From assembly GCA_965224595.1 (NCBI GenBank), contig OZ245058.1, forward strand, positions 1,612,001-1,676,000: a DNA stretch of 64,000 bases, read 5' to 3'. The notes beneath the pieces were generated by a model that did not search any database, was not told the origin of the DNA, and worked only from the letters and a program-made list of their open reading frames with translations. Of this stretch, positions 53,530 through 63,464 are shown in pieces. Within the stretch, counting starts at the first letter, position 1. Each line of letters opens with the position of its first letter. Source of the DNA: Aliivibrio_A sp016764915. Lineage in GTDB: Bacteria; Pseudomonadota; Gammaproteobacteria; Enterobacterales; Vibrionaceae. A program made the position numbers and the translations under genes.

Positions 53530-54105
53530 ATGCCAAAGGCGAGTGAAATAAAGAAGAACGCAGCGATTGAACACAATGGTAAAGTCCTGCTTGTTAAAGA
53601 AATTAATAAACTAACACCAAGTGGCCGTGCTGGTGCAAGTTTATACAGAATGCGCCTTTATGATATAGCGACCGGTCTAAAAGTAGACGAAAGCTTCAAA
53701 GCGGATGAGATGATCAGTTTGGCTGACTTTACTCGTCACCAAGTCACTTTCTCTTACGTTGATGGTGATGAGCATGTATTTATGGATAGTGAGGATTACA
53801 CGCCTTACAATTTCAACTCTGACACTATTGCTGATGAGCTTCTTTTCATTACTGAAGAGACCAAAGGCATCCAGGTTCTTGCTGTTGATGGCGAACCCGT
53901 TGCTATTGAGCTTCCAGGAGCGGTTGAGCTAGAAATTGTGGAAACTGACCCGTCAATCAAAGGAGCGTCTGCAAGTGCTCGCTCTAAGCCTGCAACATTA
54001 ACGACGGGTCTAATTGTTCAAGTACCTGAGTACATTGCAAACGGCGAAAAAATCAAAATCAATACCTCTGAAACTAAATTTATGAGCCGTGCTGATTCTA
54101 AGTAA
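53530..54105 (+). CDS. efpL: Elongation factor P-like protein EfpL (YeiP)
   Basis: A 191-residue three-domain EF-P paralogue that helps ribosomes through proline-containing and some other stalling motifs. The tip loop of domain I reads TPSGRAGASLYRM, with Arg where EF-P has its modified lysine, as in the YeiP subfamily. Domains II and III (VDESFKADEMI, DEHVFMDSEDYTPYNF, VIETDP-like VETDPSIKGASASARSKPATL) are complete. ATG at 53530 gives the 190-residue family length. Confidence 0.92.
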   Translation: MPKASEIKKNAAIEHNGKVLLVKEINKLTPSGRAGASLYRMRLYDIATGLKVDESFKADEMISLADFTRHQVTFSYVDGDEHVFMDSEDYTPYNFNSDTIADELLFITEETKGIQVLAVDGEPVAIELPGAVELEIVETDPSIKGASASARSKPATLTTGLIVQVPEYIANGEKIKINTSETKFMSRADSK

Positions 54106-54128
54106 TCGAACAACAAAGAGACACTACT

Positions 54129-54455
54129 ATGAGTGAAGAGTCATTAATTTCTTTCGATGATGTCATTGATGCCGCTTATGACATCTTTTTAGAGATGGCA
54201 CCAGACAGTTTAGAGCCAGCTGATGTTGTTCTGTTTACCCTACAATTTGATGAACGTGGAGCCGCCGAAGTGGTTGAAACAGGCGCAGATTGGCCTGAAC
54301 ACGTAGGTTTTGATGTCGATGGGAAAGTGTTTGCCGAAGTTCGCATTGGCTTAGTCAATGAATCGTCAGATGTGTTAGATGATGTATTTGCAAGAATGCT
54401 AATCAGCCGAGATCCTGACAATAAGTTCTGTCATATACTGTGGAAGCGTGACTAA
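54129..54455 (+). CDS. yciU: YciU/HI1450-family dsDNA mimic protein
   Basis: A 108-residue very acidic protein (E/D-rich, predicted pI near 4) of the DUF440 family: ISFDDVIDAAYDIFLEMAPDSLEPADVVLFTLQFDERGAAE and a C-terminal DPDNKFCHILWKRD. The structure of the Haemophilus member resembles a DNA duplex in charge layout, hence the mimic proposal; targets are uncertain. It follows efpL by 23 bp, so the two are probably co-transcribed. Confidence 0.88.
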   Translation: MSEESLISFDDVIDAAYDIFLEMAPDSLEPADVVLFTLQFDERGAAEVVETGADWPEHVGFDVDGKVFAEVRIGLVNESSDVLDDVFARMLISRDPDNKFCHILWKRD

Positions 54456-54476
54456 GCACACGTAGCCATATTAGAT

Positions 54477-54507
54477 AAGCCGACCAAGCATTATTGCCAG
54501 TCGGCTT
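54477..54507. terminator. Bidirectional terminator between yciU and the GcvR-like gene
   Basis: An 8-bp stem (AAGCCGAC with GTCGGCTT) and a 15-base loop lie between two converging genes. GATTTTT follows on the plus side; the minus side has a weaker T-content. Confidence 0.65.
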
Positions 54508-54512
54508 GATTT

Positions 54513-55016
54513 TTAAGCCAATCCATCAATCCTTAGGTTATCATCCACCAATAACAGCGATTCTTCTAATTGGTTAAAGCTTATTTCTGTTGGCAAGTTT
54601 AGAGTTAATTCTGCAAAAAACATCATCTCCCCCACTTCGGGGACTGCCAATCGATGATTTTCCATCTGCAGTATTTCAATGCCCATTTCATCAAGTTGAC
54701 CCGTAATATCACGGACAATACCTAAACGGTCTTTAGACTCAATAGTAAAACGAACCTTTACAAAGCTTGGGTGTTCAACCGCTTTACTATCAATAATACG
54801 CACATCCAGTGCAGAGAAGTGTCTCAACTCCTCTTTAAGTTGCACAACTTCATTATCTGGAATTTCAATTTTTATGATTCCGACCAGCTGATGCTCTAAT
54901 CGGCTAATTTTACTGATCAACCATTTCCCGCCATAAGAATGAGTGATTGCGGCAAGCTGATTGACTAACTGTGGGTGGTCTTGACCTGCTATAGTGATCG
55001 TAAATTGAATATTCAT
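54513..55016 (-). CDS. GcvR-like double ACT-domain protein
   Basis: A 167-residue protein made of two ACT domains (about 4-75 and 88-160): ITIAGQDHPQLVNQLAAITHSYGGKWLISKISRLEHQLVGIIKIEIP, then VRFTIESKDRLGIVRDITGQLDEMGIEILQMENH. This is the layout of GcvR, which in E. coli represses glycine cleavage genes by binding GcvA. True GcvR is usually next to bcp/dapA, so this may be a paralogue. Small-molecule sensing is likely; the partner is unknown. Confidence 0.75.
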   Translation of the reverse strand: MNIQFTITIAGQDHPQLVNQLAAITHSYGGKWLISKISRLEHQLVGIIKIEIPDNEVVQLKEELRHFSALDVRIIDSKAVEHPSFVKVRFTIESKDRLGIVRDITGQLDEMGIEILQMENHRLAVPEVGEMMFFAELTLNLPTEISFNQLEESLLLVDDNLRIDGLA

Positions 55017-55170
55017 AAACGGCCCCTTTTTTAAAGACTTACTCTATTTATACAATAATAACCAATTTAGTAAATGAGATAGATCATCTTTATTGTCTAT
55101 TAAACGCACACTTATCTATAGCAGCATAGGTTGTTAGTTTAAAAGATGCGAACGTTTTGAAAACCAAAAA

Positions 55171-55195
55171 AAGGCCAACCATAACGGTTAGCCTT
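55171..55195 (-). terminator. Terminator of serS
   Basis: On the minus strand, a 10-bp stem (AAGGCTAACC with GGTTGGCCTT, one G-T pair) and a 5-base loop are followed by TTTTT. Confidence 0.8.
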
Positions 55196-55222
55196 CATCA
55201 TTGTTCTTTTTACCCGTCATAA

Positions 55223-56515
55223 TTAACCGATAAAAGCAGCACCGCCCATGTATTGACGTAACACTTCTGGCACTTCAATACGGCCATCTTGCTGTTGGTT
55301 ATTCTCAAGAATCGCCACCATTGTACGGCCGACTGCTAAACCAGATCCGTTCAATGTATGTAGAAGCTCCGGCTTCTTCTCGCCTTTACGACGGAAACGA
55401 GCTTGCATGCGACGCGCTTGGAAATCTTGCATATTTGAACAAGATGAGATTTCACGGTAAGTCTCTTGAGCTGGAACCCACACTTCTAGATCGTAAGTCT
55501 TCGCTGAACCGAACCCCATATCGCCAGTACAAAGAATGACTTTACGGTAAGGAAGATCCAGTAGTTGAAGTACTTTTTCAGCATGACCCGTCAGCTCTTC
55601 TAAAGCATTCATTGAGTCTTCAGGTTTAACCAACTGAACCAATTCAACTTTGTCGAACTGGTGCATACGGATCAGACCACGAGTATCACGACCATAAGAG
55701 CCCGCTTCAGAGCGGAAACAAGGGGTATGCGCCGTCATTTTAATTGGCATATCCGCTTCTTCAGTAATCGTATCACGCACCATGTTAGTTAACGGCACTT
55801 CAGCAGTTGGGATCAAAGACATACCAATGCCCTCTTCCGTTGCTGGCTTAGTATGGAATAGATCTTCACCAAATTTTGGTAATTGACCTGTACCAAATAA
55901 GCTATCCGCGTTAACTAGGTAAGGGACATACATCTCAGTATAACCGTGCTCAACCGTATGAAGGTCTAACATAAACTGAGCAATCGCACGGTGCAGACGA
56001 GCAAACTGACCTTTCATGACGATAAAACGAGAGCCTGACAGTTTCACAGCACTCGCAAAATCAAGTCCACCTGACATTTCGCCTAGATCTACATGATCTT
56101 TAACTTCAAAGTCATACTCTTTTGGGGTTCCCCAACGAAAAACTTCTACGTTTTCATCTTCATCTTTGCCACTTGGAACCGAATCATCAGGCAGGTTCGG
56201 AATTGCAGCAGCAATCGCATCTATTTGAGCTAACAGTTCAGCAAGCGCGACTTTGGCTTCGTCTAAATCCTTACCCAGTGTTGTAACATCAGCAAGAATG
56301 CGCTCAGCTTCAGCGTGATCACCGCTTGCTTTTGCTTTACCAATCGACTTCGAACGTGCATTACGTTGTGCTTGAAGCTCTTCAGTTGTGACCTGTAGCG
56401 ACTTACGTTGCTCTTCAAGTTGACGAAGTGTTTCGACATCTAACTTATAGCCACGACGTGCAAGTTTTTCAGCTGTTGCATCCAGCTCTGTTCGAAGTAA
56501 TTTAGAATCCAGCAT
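55223..56515 (-). CDS. serS: Seryl-tRNA synthetase
   Basis: A class II aminoacyl-tRNA synthetase, 430 residues. The N-terminal coiled-coil arm (about 30-105) recognises the long variable arm of tRNA-Ser. Motif 2 is CFRSEAGSYGRDTRGLIRMHQFDKVELV and motif 3 is TLNGSGLAVGRTMVAILEN. Length and motifs are normal. It is convergent-free and lies downstream of rarA in the same orientation, 110 bp apart. Confidence 0.96.
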   Translation of the reverse strand: MLDSKLLRTELDATAEKLARRGYKLDVETLRQLEEQRKSLQVTTEELQAQRNARSKSIGKAKASGDHAEAERILADVTTLGKDLDEAKVALAELLAQIDAIAAAIPNLPDDSVPSGKDEDENVEVFRWGTPKEYDFEVKDHVDLGEMSGGLDFASAVKLSGSRFIVMKGQFARLHRAIAQFMLDLHTVEHGYTEMYVPYLVNADSLFGTGQLPKFGEDLFHTKPATEEGIGMSLIPTAEVPLTNMVRDTITEEADMPIKMTAHTPCFRSEAGSYGRDTRGLIRMHQFDKVELVQLVKPEDSMNALEELTGHAEKVLQLLDLPYRKVILCTGDMGFGSAKTYDLEVWVPAQETYREISSCSNMQDFQARRMQARFRRKGEKKPELLHTLNGSGLAVGRTMVAILENNQQQDGRIEVPEVLRQYMGGAAFIG

Positions 56516-56625
56516 TGCTAAACCTGTTGTTATTATATTGAAGAAGTAAAACTATACGCCAGCATCAAAGCCGTCGTATTGCATAATTTTATTTGACGAG
56601 TAAAGATACCCAAAAAGTGTGATTA

Positions 56626-57969
56626 TTAATAGCGCTTTAATGTGCTTTTCTTATCTAAAGAGGATAAATACTCTAACTTTTCACCTATTTTAGTCTCCAA
56701 CCCTCTATTTGTGGGGAAATAGTATTGTCTATCTTTCATTTCTACCGGAAAGTAATTTTCGCCTGCAGCGTATGCCCCAGGTTCATCGTGAGCATAGCGA
56801 TACTCTGCTCCGTAGCCAAGATCTTTCATTAATGAGGTTGGGGCATTTCTTAAATGAACAGGCACATCAAAATCGGGTGAGTTTTGCGCATCACTCATCG
56901 CCTGTTTCCAAGCGGTATAAACGGCATTACTCTTTGGCGCACAGGCCAAATAAACCACAGCTTGAGCAATCGCTCTCTCACCTTCAGCAGGGCCAATTCG
57001 ATTGAAGCAATCCCAGGCCGAAATCGCCACTTGCATTGCTCTTGGATCGGCATTACCTATGTCTTCAGAGGCAATAGCCAGCAAACGTCGAACCACATAG
57101 AGTGGATCGCAGCCAGCAGACATCATTCGTGCAGTCCAGTACAACGCAGCGTCAGGATTAGAGCCCCGGATAGATTTATGAACCGCCGAGATTAAGTCAT
57201 ACCACATATCGCCTTTATTATCGAAGCGGGCTAACTTTTCACCAGCGACCTCAGCCAGCAGCTTAAGGGTGAGCACTTTTTCACCCTGTTCATTAGCGCT
57301 GGCCATATCCAACAATAGCTCAAGATAGTTCAGTGACATCCTAGCATCACCATTGACTAACTCTGCTAAACGCTGTTTCACTTCCAATGGAAATTGTACC
57401 GATTCGCCACCTAGACCTCGCTCTTTATCTAACATGGCTTGATCGATAACAAGCTCAATATCATCCGTATTAAGAGAAGTTAACTTATACACTCGGGCAC
57501 GAGACAACAGAGCGTTATTCAGTTCAAAAGAGGGATTTTCGGTCGTGGCACCAATGAATGTGATGGTGCCATCTTCAATATGCGGTAAAAAAGCATCTTG
57601 CTGGCTTTTATTAAAACGGTGCACCTCATCAACAAACAGAATGGTCCGTTTCCCTGCTAATTGATTCTCACGAGCTCGCTCTATTGCTGCTCGAATATCT
57701 TTAACACCGGAGGTAACAGCAGAGACACGTTCAACTTCTGCATTGGCATAATTAGCGGCTACTTCGGCTAAGGTTGTTTTACCGGTTCCTGGTGGTCCCC
57801 ATAAAATCATAGAGTGTAACTGCCCTGCCTCTAATGCCCTGCGCAGTGGTTTTCCTTCACCCAAGATATGTTGCTGACCAATATATTGCTCTATGGTTGC
57901 AGGGCGCATACGAGCGGCTAGAGGACGAAAATCCTCCCCATTTGAAAAGTCTAAGTTAAAATTACTCAC
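56626..57969 (-). CDS. rarA: Replication-associated recombination protein A
   Basis: An AAA+ ATPase (MgsA/RarA/WRNIP1 family), 447 residues, acting at stalled replication forks. Walker A GPPGTGKTTLAE (about 58-69), Walker B LFVDEVHRFNKSQQDA, sensor 1 GATTENPSF and the C-terminal tetramerisation domain (SKSNAVYTAW and VPVHLRNAPT) are present. It starts 12 bp after the lolA stop, within the ftsK-lolA-rarA-serS order common in gammaproteobacteria. Confidence 0.95.
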   Translation of the reverse strand: MSNFNLDFSNGEDFRPLAARMRPATIEQYIGQQHILGEGKPLRRALEAGQLHSMILWGPPGTGKTTLAEVAANYANAEVERVSAVTSGVKDIRAAIERARENQLAGKRTILFVDEVHRFNKSQQDAFLPHIEDGTITFIGATTENPSFELNNALLSRARVYKLTSLNTDDIELVIDQAMLDKERGLGGESVQFPLEVKQRLAELVNGDARMSLNYLELLLDMASANEQGEKVLTLKLLAEVAGEKLARFDNKGDMWYDLISAVHKSIRGSNPDAALYWTARMMSAGCDPLYVVRRLLAIASEDIGNADPRAMQVAISAWDCFNRIGPAEGERAIAQAVVYLACAPKSNAVYTAWKQAMSDAQNSPDFDVPVHLRNAPTSLMKDLGYGAEYRYAHDEPGAYAAGENYFPVEMKDRQYYFPTNRGLETKIGEKLEYLSSLDKKSTLKRY

Positions 57970-57981
57970 ACAGAACCTGAG

Positions 57982-58581
57982 TTAATTACGTTGATCATCA
58001 ATGTCCACACCCTCTGGGACATTGAAAATAAAATTGTTTTTATCGGGTGTCTGGCTGCTAAACTGCGAAAAAACAAACTCACTGCGCTGGCCATCTTGTT
58101 CAATAACAAAAAAACTGTTTACCACACCTGATTTAGCAATGGAGACGATAAATTGACCCGAGTTATCTGAGTCATCTTTTGCCACCAACGTAAAATCATC
58201 ACCTGACTGCTCAATGTCGTAGTTGGCCCAATCTTTTGGATCGTTACGAGTGAGCAAAACAAACGGGGTTTGATTCGTCGCCTGATCGAGCCACATCATC
58301 GTCACTTGCTCAACAAATGGATTGAAATACCACAGTGTTTTGCCATCAGCGACTAACAGATTCTCATCCGGCGTTTTAGTATGCCAACGAAACAGATTTG
58401 GACGAGATATTTTTACATCCCCTTCCCCTTCAACAATTAATCCACCTTCAGGGCTAAAGACTTGTTGAGTGAAATTGGCGCTAAAACCACTGCTTTGATT
58501 CAATCTCTCTGCCAATTCATCTTGAGGAGCTGCAAAAACAGTGGAACTAAAACAGACTAACGCTAACAATAATTTTTTCAT
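57982..58581 (-). CDS. lolA: Outer-membrane lipoprotein carrier protein LolA
   Basis: A 199-residue periplasmic chaperone that carries lipoproteins from LolCDE to LolB. It has a signal peptide (1-17, ending VFAAP) and then a mature domain with FSANFTQQVFSPEGGLIVEGEGDVKISRPNLFRW, which includes the conserved Arg that gates the lipid cavity, and LWYFNPFVEQVTM. It is 3 bp downstream of ftsK, so coupled. Confidence 0.95.
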   Translation of the reverse strand: MKKLLLALVCFSSTVFAAPQDELAERLNQSSGFSANFTQQVFSPEGGLIVEGEGDVKISRPNLFRWHTKTPDENLLVADGKTLWYFNPFVEQVTMMWLDQATNQTPFVLLTRNDPKDWANYDIEQSGDDFTLVAKDDSDNSGQFIVSIAKSGVVNSFFVIEQDGQRSEFVFSQFSSQTPDKNNFIFNVPEGVDIDDQRN

Positions 58582-58584
58582 TCA

Positions 58585-61509
58585 TTACCCTTTTACTGGC
58601 GGCGGCGCGATCACTTCACGGTTACCGTTATGACCCGGCGCACTAACGACACCATTTGCTTGTAGCTGATCAACAATTCGAGCAGCACGGTTATACCCAA
58701 TTCTAAACTGACGTTGCACGCCTGAAACCGACCCACGACGTGACTCTGTCACAAACTCCACCACTTGATCGTAGATTTGATCTAGTTCTTCTTCTGTTTC
58801 TGATAACTCTCCCGGAAGTAAACTCTCAGACCCTTGTTCAGCGTTGGTAATTGCTTCAATATATTGAGGCTTACCACGCGCTTTCCAATTATTCACCACA
58901 GCATGCACATCATCATCTGATGCAAACGCGCCATGTACACGAATTGGATGATTGGAACCCGGTGCTAAGTAAAGCATATCACCCATGCCAAGTAGTGACT
59001 CTGCACCACTTTGATCCAAAATGGTTCGTGAATCGGTCTTGGTCGAAACGGTAAAGGCGACGCGGGTTGGTATATTGGCTTTAATCAAACCCGTAATTAC
59101 ATCAACAGATGGGCGCTGAGTCGCCAAAATCAAATGGATGCCAGCGGCTCGAGCTTTTTGCGCTAAACGGGCAATCAACTCTTCCACTTTTTTGCCCACC
59201 ACCATTATTAAATCAGCAAACTCATCAACAATGACAACGATACTTGGCAGTTTCACAAGTAGTGGTGCACTCTCATCCATGGTATCACCGGGTTTCCACA
59301 ATGGATCGTGGATTGGGTGACCTGCATCTGCTGCCATTTTTAATTTATCGTTAAAGCCTTTTAAATTACGCACACCCACGGCTGAAAGAAGCTTGTAACG
59401 ACGCTCCATCTCTCCAACACACCATCTGAGTGCGTTACCCGCATCTTTCATGTCGGTAACGACTTCTGATAGTAGATGTGGGATACCTTCATAGATAGAA
59501 AGTTCCAACATTTTTGGATCTATCATAATAAATCGAACATCTTCTGGGCTCGATTTGTAAAGAATGCTCAGAATCATGACGTTTACGCCCACTGATTTAC
59601 CTGAACCAGTGGTACCTGCAACCAGACAGTGCGGCATCTTAGAAAGATCAGCAACCACAGCCTCTCCGGCGATATCTTGACCCAGCACTACCGCTGTTGG
59701 CGATGTATTTTCGATAAATTGTTTACTGCCTATTACCTCAGAAAAAAACACGGTTTGGCGATTAACATTTGGCAGTTCAAGCCCAACATAAGGTTTACCA
59801 GGGATGACCTCTACCACTCGTACTGCTAAGGCCGACAATGAACGTGCCAAATCCAGAGCTAAGCCAGAAATACGACTGACTTTAACACCGGGCGCTAAAT
59901 CAAGCTCAAAACGGGTAATCACAGGCCCAGGAAAAATATCAATCACCCGCGCTTTAATTTTGTAATCCGCCAATTTTGCTTCCACCAAACGCGCTGTCTG
60001 TTCTAAATATTCACGGGAAATATTGTTCTCACGGATACCCGGATGAAATAACAAGTCAAGCGTCGGCAGAGGAAGTTCCGGAACAGGCAAGTTTTGTTGA
60101 TGCTGAACCAAAAATGGATTTTGAGATGCGGCTACATTCTCTTGCTCTTTGGTAATTAAGGCTTTAAATGCAGCAAGATCTTCATCTACATCGGCAGGTT
60201 CAGCGTCTGTAGGGTTAATCGCGATGAGAGGCTCTAAATCAGAAAGATCATCATCAAGTTGCTGCTCAGTGAACACGTCTGTCACAACGTCGGTTTTATC
60301 TATGGTTCCGACCGCACTGAATGATATTGTCGATTCACTCTCTATTGCTGATGTAACCTCGATCGTGGATTGGTGCTCAATAGCATCGCTTTCATCCTCA
60401 TCTTGCTGATAGTGTTCAACAACATCGACGTTGTGTTTTTCTATTTCATCTGAGGCTTGGTCAAGCTGCTCAATGGTTGAGTCCAAATTATTCATATACA
60501 GTGGCGGTGGCGTTAATTGCTCAACAGCTGATGACAACTCTTTATCATCATTGACACCATGTATATTGAATCGACGCTCTTCAACAACATCGCTCTTTTG
60601 TTCAGCAAACAACGAATCAACTTCATCAATAACATCCTGCTCTGTCACTGTCATTTCGCTATTTGTCGCTGCACTCAATAGTGCATTTTCTTCCACAACT
60701 ACCGATTCATCATTATTCACCACCTCAGAACCAACATAACGACTAAAATCTGGTACTGAAGCTGCAACATTGTGCTTCTCTTGTTGCTCAGGGAAGTGCT
60801 GAAATTCAATGGCCGAGATGGTTTCATCTTCAGAGTTACGCGCTTTATTTAATAAATGGCTGCTTAAATCTAACGCCCAGCGCCCTAATGTGTCCACGAT
60901 GGTTAACCACGAGACACCTGAAAATAGAGTCATGCCTGCGCACCACAAAAAGATCAATGCCAAAGTGCTGCCCAAAACATTAAGTAGTGGAATGGTTAAA
61001 CTGTTAATTACAGCACCAACAACGCCCCCTGAAGAGAAGTACCATATGTCATCAAAGCTTGTATCAGCCAGAGCACAACTGGTGAGTATCAACGTCGTTA
61101 AACCCAGCAGTCGAGTGCCCATAACCAATAGATCTAAAGGCTCATCTTGGGCTCGCTGTCGGCAAAACACCCACGTTGAAAGCATGACAATAAAAGGAAG
61201 TAGATAAGCCAATAAACCAAAGATGAAAAATAGAGTATCCGCGACAAAAGCACCTAATGAGCCGGCCGCATTTTTGGCTGGTCCATCCCATGCGGTTTGT
61301 GACCATGAGGGGTCTGAAGGGTCAAAACTGACCAATGCAACCATAAGGTACACGGAGATCAGTAAACCAATAATGAATCCCGCTTCTTTAAGGCGCTGAA
61401 CACCATTCAGTCGAGATTGGTCACCGCTTGATTGGATATCGGTGTCTATTGAGTCCACTTTAGGATGAGTTTTCATCTCTGATACGATATTTTTTAACGT
61501 TGAAACCAA
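58585..61509 (-). CDS. ftsK: DNA translocase FtsK
   Basis: A septal DNA pump that resolves chromosome dimers with XerCD, 974 residues. Four membrane helices lie within about 42-200. A linker of about 240 residues (225-465) is strongly acidic and low in complexity, shorter than the roughly 600-residue Pro/Gln-rich E. coli linker. The motor domain has Walker A GTTGSGKS at 632-639 and Walker B IVVIVDEFAD near 757-766. The C-terminal gamma winged helix (SGVQRQFRIGYNRAARIVDQL) reads KOPS. The TTG at 61509 has GGAA upstream; an ATG at 61476 (MKTHPK) is an alternative start. Confidence 0.94.
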   Translation of the reverse strand: MVSTLKNIVSEMKTHPKVDSIDTDIQSSGDQSRLNGVQRLKEAGFIIGLLISVYLMVALVSFDPSDPSWSQTAWDGPAKNAAGSLGAFVADTLFFIFGLLAYLLPFIVMLSTWVFCRQRAQDEPLDLLVMGTRLLGLTTLILTSCALADTSFDDIWYFSSGGVVGAVINSLTIPLLNVLGSTLALIFLWCAGMTLFSGVSWLTIVDTLGRWALDLSSHLLNKARNSEDETISAIEFQHFPEQQEKHNVAASVPDFSRYVGSEVVNNDESVVVEENALLSAATNSEMTVTEQDVIDEVDSLFAEQKSDVVEERRFNIHGVNDDKELSSAVEQLTPPPLYMNNLDSTIEQLDQASDEIEKHNVDVVEHYQQDEDESDAIEHQSTIEVTSAIESESTISFSAVGTIDKTDVVTDVFTEQQLDDDLSDLEPLIAINPTDAEPADVDEDLAAFKALITKEQENVAASQNPFLVQHQQNLPVPELPLPTLDLLFHPGIRENNISREYLEQTARLVEAKLADYKIKARVIDIFPGPVITRFELDLAPGVKVSRISGLALDLARSLSALAVRVVEVIPGKPYVGLELPNVNRQTVFFSEVIGSKQFIENTSPTAVVLGQDIAGEAVVADLSKMPHCLVAGTTGSGKSVGVNVMILSILYKSSPEDVRFIMIDPKMLELSIYEGIPHLLSEVVTDMKDAGNALRWCVGEMERRYKLLSAVGVRNLKGFNDKLKMAADAGHPIHDPLWKPGDTMDESAPLLVKLPSIVVIVDEFADLIMVVGKKVEELIARLAQKARAAGIHLILATQRPSVDVITGLIKANIPTRVAFTVSTKTDSRTILDQSGAESLLGMGDMLYLAPGSNHPIRVHGAFASDDDVHAVVNNWKARGKPQYIEAITNAEQGSESLLPGELSETEEELDQIYDQVVEFVTESRRGSVSGVQRQFRIGYNRAARIVDQLQANGVVSAPGHNGNREVIAPPPVKG

Positions 61510-61534
61510 AATTTATTCCGTTTTATAAACAATT

Positions 61535-61555
61535 CGAGCGGCCATAAGCCGCTCG
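61535..61555 (-). terminator. Hairpin between lrp and ftsK
   Basis: An 8-bp GC-rich perfect stem (CGAGCGGC with GCCGCTCG) and a 5-base loop lie 48 bp after the lrp stop. The following bases on the minus strand are only moderately T-rich, so termination may be partial. Confidence 0.6.
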
Positions 61556-61603
61556 GATGACAGTGATCACATTTTACCAAAAATGACTGCGATCACCAAA
61601 TTG

Positions 61604-62098
61604 TTATCGAGTTTTTATCACCAAATTATTGGTTTGCTTCACTTCTTCCATGACAACGTAGGTACGTGTGTCATTAACACCTGGAAGGCGTAACAAAGTA
61701 TCACCTAATAATTTCCTGTATGCACTCATATCTGATACACGTGTCTTTAAAAGATAATCAAAATCGCCTGAAACAAGGTGGCACTCTTGAATGTCGTCTA
61801 ACTGCTGTGTAGCAATATTAAATTGCTCAAATACATCAGGTGTACCTCTATTAAGAGTAATTTCTACAAACACTAATAGAGATGCATCTAAAAACTGTGG
61901 GTTCAATAATGCGGTATAGCCATTAATGTACCCTTGACGCTCTAATCGACGAACACGTTCTAAACACGGTGTAGGTGATAACCCTACTCGTTTAGACAGT
62001 TCAACGTTTGAGATACGCCCATCTTTTTGTAGCTCATTTAAAATATTCCTATCTATTCGATCCAATTCCTTGGATGGCTTCTTATAGTTATCTACCAT
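61604..62098 (-). CDS. lrp: Leucine-responsive regulatory protein
   Basis: A global regulator, 164 residues, the length of E. coli Lrp. The helix-turn-helix reads LDRIDRNILNELQKDGRISNVELSKRVGLSPTPCLERVRRLERQGYI. The RAM domain has YLLKTRVSDMSAYRKLLGDTLLRLPGV and TYVVMEEVK. AAGGTGGAA precedes the ATG. It is divergent from ald across 156 bp, an arrangement that fits direct control of alanine dehydrogenase. Confidence 0.95.
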   Translation of the reverse strand: MVDNYKKPSKELDRIDRNILNELQKDGRISNVELSKRVGLSPTPCLERVRRLERQGYINGYTALLNPQFLDASLLVFVEITLNRGTPDVFEQFNIATQQLDDIQECHLVSGDFDYLLKTRVSDMSAYRKLLGDTLLRLPGVNDTRTYVVMEEVKQTNNLVIKTR

Positions 62099-62254
62099 TT
62101 TTTATTCCACCTTATTACTTCCTTGCAAAAATATATTCTACAACTCGTTTGATTTTCGATATCAAATGCTACTCAATTGCCACTATACTAGAGAAATATT
62201 CGACAGTTCACCCTACTACTAGATAAAACAACCATAAAAATATAAGGAAATAGC

Positions 62255-63376
62255 ATGATCATTGGAATCCCAAAGGAAATTAAAAATCACGAATACCGCG
62301 TAGGTATGATCCCAGCTAGCGTTCGTGAGCTTGTTTCACATGGACACCAAGTACTCGTAGAAACTCTAGCCGGATCTGGCATTGGTTTCTCTGACGACGA
62401 CTATGTCGCTGTCGGTGCATCTATACTTCCTACGGCTCAAGATGTTTTTGCTAAAGCCGAGATGATTGTAAAAGTGAAAGAGCCTCAAGCTGTTGAGCGC
62501 GCAATGTTACGCGAAGACCAAATCTTATTCACTTACCTGCATCTTGCACCGGATTTACCTCAAACAGAAGATCTTATCAAGAGTAAAGCTGTTTGCATAG
62601 CATATGAGACTGTAACAGATTCTATGGGTCGTCTGCCACTACTTGCTCCAATGTCTGAGGTAGCGGGCAGAATGTCTATTCAAGCTGGCGCTCAAACCTT
62701 AGAGAAATCTAACGGCGGCCGTGGTCTTCTTCTAGGTGGCGTACCTGGTGTTGAGCCTGCAAAAGTGGTTATTATTGGCGGCGGTGTTGTTGGTGCTAAT
62801 GCAGCTCGCATGGCCGTAGGAATGCGCGCTGACGTAACGATTCTTGATCGTAACCTTGATACTCTACGTACACTTGACGAAGAGTTCCAAGGCCGTGCGA
62901 AAGTAGTTTATTCAACTGCAGACGCACTAGAGAAGCATGTTCTTGACGCGGATCTTGTGGTTGGCGCAGTACTTATCCCTGGCGCAGCTGCACCTAAACT
63001 TGTAACAAAAGATCACATCAAACGTATGAAACCAGGTGCGGCAGTGGTTGATGTTGCGATTGACCAAGGTGGTTGTTTCGAGACTTCTCACGCAACGACA
63101 CACGCAGATCCAACTTACATTGTTGACGAAGTGGTTCACTACTGTGTTGCAAACATGCCTGGCGCTGTTGCAAGAACGTCAACGTTTGCCCTTAACAATG
63201 CAACACTTCCTTACATTGTAAGATTGGCAGATCAAGGCTACAAAGCGGCTCTTCTTGCTGACAAAGGCCTATTAGACGGTCTTAACGTCATTCACGGTAA
63301 AGTGACTTGTAAAGAAGTTGCAGAGAGCTTTGGCCTTGAATTCGTAGAACCAACAACTGCATTAAACATCGACTAA
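62255..63376 (+). CDS. ald: Alanine dehydrogenase
   Basis: Catalyses reversible NAD-dependent deamination of L-alanine to pyruvate and ammonia. It is 373 residues. The start MIIGIPKEIKNHEYRVGMIP contains the substrate-binding Arg, KVKEPQAVE contains catalytic Lys, and TYLHLAPD the catalytic His. The NAD domain has VIIGGGVVGANAARMAVGMRADVTILDRN. AAGGAAATAGC precedes the ATG. Lrp or AsnC family regulators commonly control ald in response to alanine. Confidence 0.96.
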   Translation: MIIGIPKEIKNHEYRVGMIPASVRELVSHGHQVLVETLAGSGIGFSDDDYVAVGASILPTAQDVFAKAEMIVKVKEPQAVERAMLREDQILFTYLHLAPDLPQTEDLIKSKAVCIAYETVTDSMGRLPLLAPMSEVAGRMSIQAGAQTLEKSNGGRGLLLGGVPGVEPAKVVIIGGGVVGANAARMAVGMRADVTILDRNLDTLRTLDEEFQGRAKVVYSTADALEKHVLDADLVVGAVLIPGAAAPKLVTKDHIKRMKPGAAVVDVAIDQGGCFETSHATTHADPTYIVDEVVHYCVANMPGAVARTSTFALNNATLPYIVRLADQGYKAALLADKGLLDGLNVIHGKVTCKEVAESFGLEFVEPTTALNID

Positions 63377-63401
63377 AAATTAACTTATTGTTAAATATCT
63401 C

Positions 63402-63425
63402 AAGGGCACCTATTATGGTGCCCTT
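63402..63425 (+). terminator. Terminator of ald
   Basis: A 9-bp perfect stem (AAGGGCACC with GGTGCCCTT) and a 6-base loop are followed by TTT. Confidence 0.8.
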
Positions 63426-63464
63426 TTTACTTTATGCTATTTTCTAGCCTGCTCGGAGCATTAT